A stretch of 26,864 bases of DNA, taken from positions 1 to 26,864 of the forward strand of contig CAMLNB010000015.1 of the NCBI GenBank assembly GCA_946481205.1, read 5' to 3'. A model generated the notes under the pieces. It did not search any database. It was not told the DNA's origin and was given only the letters and a program-made list of their open reading frames with translations. Below, in pieces: positions 7,239-15,094 of this stretch. A program made the position numbers and the translations under genes. The DNA comes from an uncultured Kangiella sp. Lineage in GTDB: Bacteria; Pseudomonadota; Gammaproteobacteria; Enterobacterales; DSM-103792. Position 1 is the stretch's first letter. Each line of letters opens with the position of its first letter.

Positions 7239-8096
7239 ATGAAGTTCATCAACAACGCGTTGTACCCCGTAGTTGTCCTCATGGTTGCGCTGCTCAGCCG
7301 AGACGTGGCGGCGGACGCCGTGGTCTCGGCCACGGTGCGCATTGGCACAAGCAATTACTCCGGTGATTGGTATCTGCCAACGGCGACGCCGAAAGGTCTG
7401 GTGTATTTGCAGCACGGGTTTCAACGCAACAAAGGTCATCTGCGCGCCTTGGGGAATAGCCTGATGGCCAAAGGCATGATGGTGCTCAGCATCAACGCCG
7501 GCATGACCGGTGGTGCGCCATCGCTGGCACCGCAAGTGGCCACCGCGTTGGCCAACCGTACGCTGACGCCGCCGAATGGTTATGCCTTGCCGGCGTCGTT
7601 TGTGCTGGCGGGTCATTCGGCCGGTGGCTTGCACGTCACATTGGTGGGCGCCGAACTTGCCAACCAAAACGTTGCCGGGTTTCGTGGCGTGATGTTGTTT
7701 GACCCGGTCGATGCCAATCGCTTGATGGCAACCGCCATGCAAAACGTCGTGAACAGTGGCCGGCCGGTGTATGCGATTCTGGCCAACTCCGGCAGCTGCA
7801 ACAGCAGCAACAATGCCGAGCCATTGTTGAAAGCGTTGACGGGCACCAGCTTTGTTGGTTTCAAACTGACTTCGCGCAGTGCACACACCGATGCCGAAGG
7901 CAGCAGCAGTGATTTTCTGGGGCGCCTGTTGTGTGGCACACCGCAAGCGTACAACAGCGGTTATCTGCAGCAATTCGCGGGTGGCTGGGCGCTGGATCTG
8001 CTCGGCAACACCATTACCGGTGACTACTATCCGGGCGGCGCAGCGTGGCAAGCCATTGCCGCCGCCAACCGTGGCTATTTGCTGAAAACGCCCTGA
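7239..8096 (+). CDS. Secreted alpha/beta hydrolase (esterase/lipase-like)
   Basis: The 285-residue protein starts at ATG 7239, preceded at good distance by GGAGAGA; this start gives a signal peptide (MKFINNALYPVVVLMVALLS, cleaved near DVAADA). The alpha/beta hydrolase features are an oxyanion-hole HGF (QHGFQRNKG, about residue 59), the nucleophile elbow GHSAGG with S127, a probable acid D155 in MLFDPVD, and a probable His 216 in RSAHTDAEG. Two Cys near 187 and 232 could form a disulphide, fitting an exported enzyme. The overall layout recalls chlorophyllase- or cutinase-like esterases, but the substrate cannot be read from the sequence. The Sel1-like gene starts 9 bp after its stop, so the two are probably one transcript. 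Confidence 0.85.
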   Translation: MKFINNALYPVVVLMVALLSRDVAADAVVSATVRIGTSNYSGDWYLPTATPKGLVYLQHGFQRNKGHLRALGNSLMAKGMMVLSINAGMTGGAPSLAPQVATALANRTLTPPNGYALPASFVLAGHSAGGLHVTLVGAELANQNVAGFRGVMLFDPVDANRLMATAMQNVVNSGRPVYAILANSGSCNSSNNAEPLLKALTGTSFVGFKLTSRSAHTDAEGSSSDFLGRLLCGTPQAYNSGYLQQFAGGWALDLLGNTITGDYYPGGAAWQAIAAANRGYLLKTP

Positions 8097-8105
8097 GTCT
8101 GACAC

Positions 8106-8852
8106 GTGCATACTTCTGCACATGCCACCCGCCGGAACCGGTTAACGGTTCCGGCGTTCCTGCTTGCGGTGATTGTGGCGCTGGTGCTTGGCATTGAAGG
8201 CATGGCAACGCGTCACCGGGCGCACATCGCCACACCAAAGGACGATGCCGACGCAGCGATGTTGCCGCGCGACCGCGTTGCGCAAGTGGCAGCTGCCACT
8301 GCGGTGGTGCCTGCGATTGCCACGATGATGCCAGCGATTGAGCCGAGCCTGCACGATGCACAAACGCTATTGGGGCCAATCACACCAGGGCAGCAGCAAT
8401 GGCTGTTGGCGCATGGCTATCAGATCAGTCAGATCGATACGGATTTGCCGGCTCATGAACGTGAGCATCTGCGCGCAGCGGCGCTATCAGGGGATGCGCA
8501 AGCCGTTGATCACTACGCCGCATTGGCAGCGCTGCGTGGTCAATCCGATGCCGTGCATTGGTTGAAGCAAAGTGCTGCGAACGGCTCGACCCAAGCGTTA
8601 TTGCGATTGGCGATGTGGCATAACCCACCGAGCGGTGTGGTCGACAAACCGGAAGCGATTGCCTGGCTGTTGGTGGCGCAACGACGTGGTGATCCGTTTG
8701 CTGTGCATGTACTGGAGCAGCTGTCAGCGCAGGATGACGCGCAGGGCGCTGCAAGCGTGGCGCGAGCGGAAGCCTTGTACCAGCAGCTGGAGCACGAGCG
8801 TTATCGCCGTGGCTTGGCCGCCTTTGCCAATACGACATTTCCCGCCGAGTGA
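8106..8852 (+). CDS. Membrane-anchored Sel1-like repeat protein
   Basis: This 248-residue protein begins at GTG 8106, 9 bp after the esterase stop. An N-terminal basic stretch and one transmembrane helix (about residues 14-33) precede an Ala/Thr-rich linker and then Sel1/TPR-like helical pairs from about residue 118 on: HLRAAALSGDAQAVDHYAAL, AVHWLKQSAANGSTQALLRL, and PEAIAWLLVAQRRGDPFAV. Sel1 repeats act as protein-interaction scaffolds, often in the periplasm. No strong ribosome-binding site precedes the GTG, so translation may depend on coupling to the esterase gene. The GTG is favoured over the internal ATG near codon 33 because it retains the membrane helix. A partner is not known. Confidence 0.72.
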   Translation: MHTSAHATRRNRLTVPAFLLAVIVALVLGIEGMATRHRAHIATPKDDADAAMLPRDRVAQVAAATAVVPAIATMMPAIEPSLHDAQTLLGPITPGQQQWLLAHGYQISQIDTDLPAHEREHLRAAALSGDAQAVDHYAALAALRGQSDAVHWLKQSAANGSTQALLRLAMWHNPPSGVVDKPEAIAWLLVAQRRGDPFAVHVLEQLSAQDDAQGAASVARAEALYQQLEHERYRRGLAAFANTTFPAE

Positions 8853-8881
8853 GACAACGCGTAGGCGCTAACCCAACAAAG

Positions 8882-8911
8882 AAAAAGGCGAGTCATCGAC
8901 TCGCCTTTTTT
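8882..8911. terminator. Bidirectional terminator between convergent genes
   Basis: Perfect 13-bp stem AAAAAGGCGAGTC / GACTCGCCTTTTT with loop ATC, serving the Sel1-like gene (+) and the protease gene (-). Core is the same as in the terminators at 154 and 18057. Confidence 0.92.
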
Positions 8912-8923
8912 CAGTGCTATTGA

Positions 8924-11182
8924 TCAGTTGACGCCAATACCCACTGCGTACGTGGTGATCGTTGCCGGTGAGGCAATGTTGTGATCCTTGGACGCCGCTT
9001 CACAACCGTGTTGCGTGCTGGTGTTGACGGGCTTGATCTTCCACAGCAGGTTGCCGGCATCACTCCAGTTCACCAACGCACCGCAACCGCTCAAGGCCAA
9101 ACCGGATGCCAGCACAGTGCTTGCACTTGGGTGTTGCGCAAACGCGGAGGTGGCCGCACTGGTGCCGGTGACAATGGTGCCAACACCGGCGATGCTGCTG
9201 CGCAGTCCGATGCTGTACACCTGGGTGACGGCCGGCGACGCATTCTGATGATCTTTGGAGCGTGCGCGCCAGGTCTGGGCGCTGACCGGGTAGGTGGCTG
9301 TTGCCAGGTTGCCGGCGCCAGTCCAATTCACTTTGATGCCACCACCGATTTGGACAAAGCCAGTCGGTGTGCTGACTGATACATCCGGGTGTTGTGCGTT
9401 CGGGCTGCTGGCCACGGTAACGCTGATGTTGTCGCGCACTTGCTGGCGGCTCAGGCCGGCGATTTTCAGGCCGATGGCCCAGGCTTTGAGTTGCACCGGA
9501 TTCGACACCAGATGATCTTTGCTCGATACCAGCCACGCCGACAGATCGCTGTTCGGATACGACGCCGTGATCAAATTGCCCGCCGGTGAGTTGGTGCCTT
9601 CGACACCGCCACCGATCACGACATAGTCGTCGGCCACTTCAACGGAGAAATCATTGAAGTGTGCGCTTGGTGCGCTGGCAACACGCTCGAATACCGCGAC
9701 CGTGATTTTGCCGGAGGCATCGGTGTGCTCGTTGATCTTGGTCGAGTTACCCTGCGCACCATCAACGGCGGCACGCGCATTGACAATGCCGGCACCACAA
9801 CCGCCACTGCAACTGCCAGACAGCGGGTACGCGGTGTTTTTCAACAAGCTCTCAATCTGCGCTGGCGACAGCAGCGAGCGACCGAGGGCGAGCCGCCGGC
9901 TTTGCACCAGCGCCGCCGTGCCCGCCACATGCGGTGCGGCCATCGAGGTGCCATCGTAGTAGGCATAGCTTTCGCTGCCGGGTGTGGTGGTGCCGGTGTT
10001 GAGCGTGGACAGAATGCTGGCACCGGGTGCCGATACATCGATCAGGCTGCCGTAGTTGGAAAAACCGGCGCGCGAGCTGGCGCTGGTGACAGCGGCAACG
10101 CTGATCACATTGTTGCAGTTGGCGGGGGTGAACCCACTGACATCGGCGCTGCTGTTGCCGGCAGCTACCACCACGGTGGTGCCGCGTGCGACCGCATTGT
10201 TGATCGCCGTTTGCATGGTGGCGCCGCAAGCGCCGGCACCGCCGAGCGACATGTTGATCACATGAGCGACATTGGCCGGTGGCAATACCGGCACACCTGA
10301 CACCAATCCACCGGAAGACCAGTTGATGGCATCAGCAATGTCGGCAAACGTGCCGCCGCAGGTGCCGAGTACGCGGACCGGCATGATGCTGGCATTGAAC
10401 GCGGTGCCGGCAACACCGAGCGCATTGTTGGTGCGGGCCGCAACCGTGCCGGCAACGTGGGTGCCGTGCCAGCTGGAGTTGCGCGCCGGTCCGCATTGGC
10501 CGCTGGTCCAGTCGCCGGGATCGGCAGGGTTGGCGTCGCGACCGTCGCCGTCATTGGAAATGGTGGTGCTGGTAATGAAGTCATAACCACCGCTGACGCC
10601 GCTGTTCAGATCACTGTGATTGGTGATGCCGGTGTCGAGTACCGCCACGCGAATGCCGCTGCCGGTGTTGACGTCCCAGGCTTGATTGGCGCGGATGCCG
10701 GCATCGGCATCGTGATAGCCCCACTGCGCGCTGTAGCTGGGATCATTGGGTGTCAGCACCGCCTTCAAAATCAGATTGGGTTCGACATATTCCACACCCG
10801 GCAACGCTGCGAGCTGCTTCATTGCCGCCACGGCCTCGTCGCGGCTCAGTTGGCGTGAGGGGAGGATGACATCAGCACCCAGACTCATTCGACGCTCGTG
10901 CTGCAATTGCAGTGGCGCTTGGGCGCTGCTGCGCAGGGTGGCGTTCAGCGCTTGGGTGGAGTGCTGCAGGATGCGTTGCACCAGTTGCGGGCTGCGCTGC
11001 TCGGCCGTGCCGTCACGAAACTTGATCAGAAAGCCGTGGAATTCAGCACCGGCCTCAACGGTATTGGCGTTGAATATGGTGGCTTCCTGCCCGTCAGCGC
11101 TGTGTGCGGGCAATGCGGAGGTAAACGCCAGAGCGATGGCGCTGGCGAGCAAATGGCGCTGCATGCGTTGTGTGGATTTCAC
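8924..11182 (-). CDS. Secreted subtilisin-like serine protease (S8) with three C-terminal repeat modules
   Basis: The 752-residue preproprotein starts at a GTG (11182-11180) preceded by AAAGGACATCACA, a good Shine-Dalgarno at 7-nt spacing. A signal peptide (1-28) is followed by an I9-type propeptide (about 47-141, ending GVEYVEPN) and the S8 catalytic domain (about 150-475) with D183 (VAVLDTGI), H239 (SWHGTHVAG), oxyanion N342 (AAGNSS) and S413 (DGTSMAAPH). After it come three copies of a roughly 65-residue module with the pattern GGG-x-GNL-x-YP-x-W-x-SKDH-x-SP-x-YAIGL: about 514-573, 601-661 and 688-751 (SKDH at 554, 642, 731). The modules probably bind substrate or the cell surface. The gene is monocistronic, with terminator 8882-8911. 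Confidence 0.93.
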   Translation of the reverse strand: MKSTQRMQRHLLASAIALAFTSALPAHSADGQEATIFNANTVEAGAEFHGFLIKFRDGTAEQRSPQLVQRILQHSTQALNATLRSSAQAPLQLQHERRMSLGADVILPSRQLSRDEAVAAMKQLAALPGVEYVEPNLILKAVLTPNDPSYSAQWGYHDADAGIRANQAWDVNTGSGIRVAVLDTGITNHSDLNSGVSGGYDFITSTTISNDGDGRDANPADPGDWTSGQCGPARNSSWHGTHVAGTVAARTNNALGVAGTAFNASIMPVRVLGTCGGTFADIADAINWSSGGLVSGVPVLPPANVAHVINMSLGGAGACGATMQTAINNAVARGTTVVVAAGNSSADVSGFTPANCNNVISVAAVTSASSRAGFSNYGSLIDVSAPGASILSTLNTGTTTPGSESYAYYDGTSMAAPHVAGTAALVQSRRLALGRSLLSPAQIESLLKNTAYPLSGSCSGGCGAGIVNARAAVDGAQGNSTKINEHTDASGKITVAVFERVASAPSAHFNDFSVEVADDYVVIGGGVEGTNSPAGNLITASYPNSDLSAWLVSSKDHLVSNPVQLKAWAIGLKIAGLSRQQVRDNISVTVASSPNAQHPDVSVSTPTGFVQIGGGIKVNWTGAGNLATATYPVSAQTWRARSKDHQNASPAVTQVYSIGLRSSIAGVGTIVTGTSAATSAFAQHPSASTVLASGLALSGCGALVNWSDAGNLLWKIKPVNTSTQHGCEAASKDHNIASPATITTYAVGIGVN

Positions 11183-11508
11183 TGTGATGTCCTTTCAAAC
11201 AGATCGATGAACACGATATCGCTCGGTGCAGAAATGCCGGCACGGAGACGACGCGATGTGACCATTCCGACAGCTCCTTGCGGTGGTCGCGAGCGAGCCT
11301 AATCAGGACCTTGCAGCATGACAAGTTGTGGTGATGTGGCAGAAAGCCCTGATGCAAGTGGGTGAAAAAAGAACCTGACATCGCGGCAGTGCGTCGAGTT
11401 AGTCCTCACTCTGGCGACATGCAGCCTGTGCAATTGAACAAAAAATTGTCCGTGGTTTCTGACGAGAAAATTTATACAGCTTTCGTGCTCTGCGGTGCCT
11501 GAAGTGAA

Positions 11509-11545
11509 ATACAAAAATCATACGCAGCGATACCGTGCGATACAG
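11509..11545. promoter_or_regulatory. Operator-like motif cluster, copy 3
   Basis: ATACAAAAATCATACGC is followed by GCGATAC-CGT-GCGATACAG, i.e. direct repeats of GCGATAC with a 10-bp period next to a degenerate copy of TGTACAAAACGATACA. The 10-bp period places the repeats on the same face of the helix. Confidence 0.35.
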
Positions 11546-11871
11546 AAAATTTCGCCGCCCAGCGTCATTGACAGAGGCACGCATCGAATGCGCTGTTCGC
11601 GTGGTGATGTCGAAACGCCAGCGCAGCAACTGTGCGTGACTGATGCGGCCGCGCGTTGTCGCCAATGGAAGAGCGCAGGTCCGTGATGTGAACACGCGCA
11701 TGAAATCGCCGAGAAGGCGCTTTATCCAGCCGCCTGCTCCGGCTTTGCCTGGTTGCCTACCTGCGTAATGGCGGGTGCTCGCCGTGCCGGGACCGCTTGC
11801 GTCAGTTGGACGGGGAGCCACGACCATCACAGTTCGTCGTTCTTGATAGATAAGTCCAAGCCAATCCGATC

Positions 11872-11885
11872 TGAAAGCGCTTACA
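11872..11885. promoter_or_regulatory. LacI-family-type operator
   Basis: TGAAAGCGCTTACA has the central CG-flanked dyad AAGCGCTT typical of LacI/GalR-family sites in carbohydrate regulons. It lies about 120 bp before the start of the glucan-binding thaumatin-like gene, which makes a sugar-responsive repressor plausible. Confidence 0.45.
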
Positions 11886-12005
11886 TTTCGCCGTCCGGCG
11901 ACAGGCCTTCTTTGTTCTTCTTCGTGGTGCAGCGCAGCAATTGCTGGTGGGGAGATGGCGGCCGGGACCGGCCATTTTTGGCCTGACAGGAACAGAGGAG
12001 GGAAC

Positions 12006-13691
12006 ATGATTTCAATTCGCGGTTTACGCAAAACCAGGCGACCGCTGCATTGGCTGCTGTGCGGCATGTTGCTGCTGCTGGCGCCGTATGCCAGTGCGGC
12101 CGATTACGGTTACACACCGGTGTCATCGACCAGTGTGCGGTTCTACGCCAACAATGCCCCGTGGGCCGATCTGCATTACATCGTTGGCACCAACGGGCAG
12201 CAGAACGTGCGCATGGCGCATGACAGCGCCAACAACAATACCTATACCGTCAATGGCATCAGCAGCGGCACCGTGGTGCGCTATTTCTTCACCATCGGCA
12301 ACACCAGTGGTGGCGCGATCGACACGCCGTGGCAGCAGTTCACGATGGGCACGACCGGTGGCGGCCCGAGCGGTTACACCTACTGCGCCAATGAAAACCA
12401 GAACTGCGCGTTTTCCGGTTCGCGGCGGGTAGCGTATGGCGCCAACGGTCGCTTCAATTACCGGATTGCGACCAGCAGCATCGCCTGCAATAACGCAACC
12501 TTTGGCGATCCGATTTCGGGCACCGCCAAGGCCTGTTATTACTCGAACGCAACGGTCGGCCCGGACAACTACACCTACTGCGCCAATGAGAACCAGACTT
12601 GCGCGTTTTCGGGCTCACGGCAAGTTGCCTATGGCGCCAACGGCCAGTTCCGTTACCGCACTGCGAGCAACAGCATTGCCTGCAACAACGCAACCTTTGG
12701 TGATCCGGTGCCGGGCGTCGCGAAAGCTTGTTTCTATTCCAATACCCCGAGCGATGGCGAACCAGGCACAGTAAACGGTTTGCACAAGCGACTGAAAATC
12801 GTCAACGGTTGCAACCAACCGATGTGGGTGCAATGGCTGTCGGCGCCCGGCATTGCGTTCAATGCGCCGAATCGGCACCGGCTGAATTCGCTCGGCAGTT
12901 TTGTCGAGTACGACATTCCGGATAAAGGTTTGCCAGCGATGCGGTTCTGGCCCGGTTACGGCTGTGATGCCAATGGTCGCAATTGCCGCGTCGGTGCCAG
13001 TGGTGGTCCGGCCGATCTCGGGTTCACTTGTCCACCAGAAGGTTGCGCGCCGCCGATCGATTCCAAGTTTGAAGCGACCTTCGGTTGTATTCCCGGCGTG
13101 TCCGACAGCGATTGCGCCCGCAATCCGTCTGCACCAACGCAACCACTCGGTCGCGGCGATTGGTGGAATTCCAGTTTTGTCGATGGCTATACCGTGCCGA
13201 TGAAAGTGCAAGTGCACGGCTTTTGTCCGGTCGGCCCGCAACCGGCGCCGGTGTTTGGTCCCGGTGGCCCGCCCGGTGGTGTGATCGATTGTTCGAGCAT
13301 TCGCGTTTCGGATTGTCCAAACAGTGAAAACCTGAGTTCGGACGGTCAGTTCCCGAATTTGTCGAACGTGAATCTGCTCGCAACCAATCCCAACTCGGGT
13401 GCAGCAGTGGGGTGTTATTCGCCAAGCGCCAAACTGACATTCTCGCATTGGGCCAATGGCTTCCAGACGTATCCTGCCAATGATCCGCATGCGGTGAAAT
13501 ACGCTTGTCCAACACCGCCGGTATCGCCGGAAGAGTGCAGCGCCGGGCCTGCGAGCCGCACCGATTTTCATGACATGGTGCACACGCATTGCCCGACGTA
13601 CACCTACCCCTACGATGACGGCATTGGCCTGTCCAGCTGCCCGGCCGCCACTGCGTTGAGTTATGAAGTGACGTTCTACTGCCCGCAGTAA
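12006..13691 (+). CDS. Secreted CBM56-like / Cys-module / thaumatin-like protein
   Basis: The 561-residue protein starts at ATG 12006 behind an excellent GAGGAGGGAA site. After a signal peptide (ends YASA, about residue 31) comes a CBM56-like beta-sandwich (about 35-113; APWADLHYIV...VRYFFTIG...DTPWQQF), a family that binds beta-1,3-glucan. Two copies of a 58-residue module follow (124-181 and 189-246), each with four Cys in the pattern YTYCANENQ-x-C-AFSGSR...IACNNATFGDP...KACxYSN. The rest (about 262-561) is a thaumatin-like domain: IVNGC, RFWPGYGC, SSFVDGYTVPM and YPYDDGIGLSSCP are family signatures, with many Cys for disulphides. Some thaumatin-like proteins cleave or bind beta-1,3-glucan, so the protein probably attacks or adheres to fungal or algal glucan. 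Catalysis is unproven. Confidence 0.87.
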   Translation: MISIRGLRKTRRPLHWLLCGMLLLLAPYASAADYGYTPVSSTSVRFYANNAPWADLHYIVGTNGQQNVRMAHDSANNNTYTVNGISSGTVVRYFFTIGNTSGGAIDTPWQQFTMGTTGGGPSGYTYCANENQNCAFSGSRRVAYGANGRFNYRIATSSIACNNATFGDPISGTAKACYYSNATVGPDNYTYCANENQTCAFSGSRQVAYGANGQFRYRTASNSIACNNATFGDPVPGVAKACFYSNTPSDGEPGTVNGLHKRLKIVNGCNQPMWVQWLSAPGIAFNAPNRHRLNSLGSFVEYDIPDKGLPAMRFWPGYGCDANGRNCRVGASGGPADLGFTCPPEGCAPPIDSKFEATFGCIPGVSDSDCARNPSAPTQPLGRGDWWNSSFVDGYTVPMKVQVHGFCPVGPQPAPVFGPGGPPGGVIDCSSIRVSDCPNSENLSSDGQFPNLSNVNLLATNPNSGAAVGCYSPSAKLTFSHWANGFQTYPANDPHAVKYACPTPPVSPEECSAGPASRTDFHDMVHTHCPTYTYPYDDGIGLSSCPAATALSYEVTFYCPQ

Positions 13692-13700
13692 TGCGCAGGA

Positions 13701-13730
13701 GATGGCAGCATCGCTGGTCGTGCTGCCATC
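13701..13730 (+). other. Hairpin directly after the thaumatin-like gene
   Basis: Perfect 10-bp stem GATGGCAGCA / TGCTGCCATC with a 10-nt loop, 9 bp after the TAA. It has no T-run; it stands just before the true terminator and may protect the mRNA 3' end. Confidence 0.55.
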
Positions 13731-13735
13731 ACGTA

Positions 13736-13772
13736 AAAAGCCCGGGTAGTCTTATCGACTATCCGGGCTTTT
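13736..13772. terminator. Bidirectional terminator between convergent genes
   Basis: 16-bp stem with one mismatch (AAAAGCCCGGGTAGTC / GACTATCCGGGCTTTT), 5-nt loop, with A-run and T-run at its two ends. It separates the thaumatin-like gene (+) from the DM13-like gene (-). Confidence 0.88.
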
Positions 13773-13806
13773 CGTTGCCGGGTTTCTCTTTGGCGATTGT
13801 GTCGCG

Positions 13807-14199
13807 CTAGGGGGCGACCGGCTGCAGCTTGGCATAACCTATTGGCACATCAAATTTGTCGCACCAGATCCAGAACTCGTTGTACTGCAGCGGCGCCACG
13901 CTCACCGCGTACTGCTGCAAGCCGCTGTTGCGGCTCAACGGCGCAAACCGGCTGTTGTGCTGAAAGCCGTTGCGGCCAAAACCCAGGCGTGGAGCCGGTG
14001 CGCCATCAAAATGAAAATTCTCCGCCAGTCGCAGCACCAAGCCCTGCTCGGTTTGCAGCAGCTGCACCGTGCCGCTGGCCTCATGACCACTGCGCCCACT
14101 CAGTTCGCCGCTGGCGAGCAGGCGGGGTTCGGCGGCGAAGAGCGGGCTGGTCAGCAGCGCCAGCAGGCTGAACCAGCGGGTGAAACGATTGGAGGTCAT
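13807..14199 (-). CDS. Exported DM13-domain-like protein
   Basis: The 130-residue protein is read from ATG 14199; longer in-frame starts give only a basic, non-protein-like extension, while this one gives a signal peptide (RWFSLLALLTSPLFAA) and has AAGG upstream. The mature part follows the DM13 pattern: SGTVQLLQTEQGLVLRLAEN, then APAPRLGFG, and the closing YNEFWIWCDKFDVPIGYAKL with the single conserved Cys. DM13 domains are proposed to have a redox or electron-transfer role in exported proteins. It is divergently placed from the DsbA-like gene 224 bp away, so both may concern periplasmic thiol chemistry; that link is only inference. Confidence 0.75.
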   Translation of the reverse strand: MTSNRFTRWFSLLALLTSPLFAAEPRLLASGELSGRSGHEASGTVQLLQTEQGLVLRLAENFHFDGAPAPRLGFGRNGFQHNSRFAPLSRNSGLQQYAVSVAPLQYNEFWIWCDKFDVPIGYAKLQPVAP

Positions 14200-14422
14200 G
14201 GCGGGCCTTGTCGGTTGGTCTGGATGCTGCCTAGACGTGCCTTGGCGATATTTGTTACAGCGCGAACTGTCGTCGCGGGCTTCACGCAAACCATCACACC
14301 TGAGCCGGTAGCGGAAGCTGTCCCGGAACTCCTGCCTCTTGCCGGCCATCGGTCGGCCTGTTTCAATGACGGCCTTGGTCGCCGCCGCAGGGCGGAAACA
14401 GGCATACATCCGGGAGAAGCCA

Positions 14423-15019
14423 ATGAAATGGTGGGCAATGCTGGCAGCAGCGCTGCTGTCGGTAACGACGGTCGCAACGGCAAACGAATGGAAAGAGGGC
14501 GTGCACTACAAGATTGCCGACCCGATGGGCAAAACTGCCGAGCCGACGGTGGTGGAAGTGTTCTCCTACGGCTGCCCGGTTTGCTACAAGCTCGATGAGC
14601 CGCTGGCCAACTGGGAAAAAACCAAGCCGGCCAACATCAAGTTCCTGCGCATCCCGCATTTTGGTGTGCACGATGAAAGCGGCTGGCTGATCAAGATTTT
14701 CTACGCTGCCGAAGCGCTCGGCATTTCCGCGCAGATGCATACGCCACTGTTCGAGCTGCTGCACAAAGAACGCGCTCATATCCGCAACGAATCCGATGCC
14801 GTTAGCTTTCTGAGCAAATTCGGCAAGCCGGAGAAAGTGGTCAAGGAAACGCTGAACGGCTTCTACGTTGATTCGAAAGTGCGCATCGCCAAAGCTTTTG
14901 TCATGAAGTACCGAGTCAACAGCGTGCCGGCGTTCGTGATCAACGAGAAGTACTACACCGACGGCTCCATGACGCGCGAAAACCTGTTCAAAGTGCTGAG
15001 TGAATTGCCACTGAAGTAA
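14423..15019 (+). CDS. dsbA: Periplasmic DsbA-type thiol:disulphide interchange protein
   Basis: The 198-residue protein starts at ATG 14423 behind GGGAGAAG and carries a signal peptide (MKWWAMLAAALLSVTTVATA). The thioredoxin-fold active site is YGCPVCYK (C51-C54) and the cis-proline loop is NSVPAFVIN (P169), with the helical insert of DsbA between them. DsbA introduces disulphides into exported proteins using DsbB as reoxidant; several neighbours here (thaumatin-like, protease, RHS) are Cys-rich exported proteins and potential clients. The dipeptide between the cysteines is Pro-Val, not the classical Pro-His, which should change the redox potential. Length and order match the family. The gene is followed by a strong terminator at 15060. 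Confidence 0.88.
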   Translation: MKWWAMLAAALLSVTTVATANEWKEGVHYKIADPMGKTAEPTVVEVFSYGCPVCYKLDEPLANWEKTKPANIKFLRIPHFGVHDESGWLIKIFYAAEALGISAQMHTPLFELLHKERAHIRNESDAVSFLSKFGKPEKVVKETLNGFYVDSKVRIAKAFVMKYRVNSVPAFVINEKYYTDGSMTRENLFKVLSELPLK

Positions 15020-15059
15020 GTGCCTGCTGCCGGCCATTCGTCGGCGCAGCACTGATGCA

Positions 15060-15094
15060 AAAAGGGCCGCAACTGTGCGGCCCTTTTGCTTTTC
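15060..15094. terminator. Terminator after dsbA
   Basis: Perfect 12-bp stem AAAAGGGCCGCA / TGCGGCCCTTTT with a 4-nt loop, followed by GCTTTT. The A-run on the other side would also stop transcription from the minus strand. Confidence 0.9.

Larger units (their letters stand above)
11183..12005. other. Long divergent intergenic region between protease and thaumatin-like genes
   Basis: No gene with coding character was found in these 823 bp; a minus-strand frame at 11399-12067 crosses into the thaumatin-like gene and looks like a shadow. It contains the operator-like cluster 11509-11545 and a LacI-type operator at 11872-11885. The length suggests both flanking genes have long, regulated leaders. 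Confidence 0.5.

Noticed and set aside
7212..8123. 303-codon frame opposite the esterase gene
   Set aside because: His/Arg/Gln-rich shadow; the plus strand has a signal peptide, a ribosome-binding site and a catalytic GHSAGG.
11399..12067. 222-codon minus-strand frame in the protease/thaumatin intergenic region
   Set aside because: It extends into the signal-peptide region of the thaumatin-like gene, is Arg/Ser/His-rich and shows no motif.
12615..13589. 324-codon frame opposite the thaumatin-like gene
   Set aside because: Composition is Arg/Thr/Ile/His-rich and random-looking, while the opposite strand has clear domain signatures.
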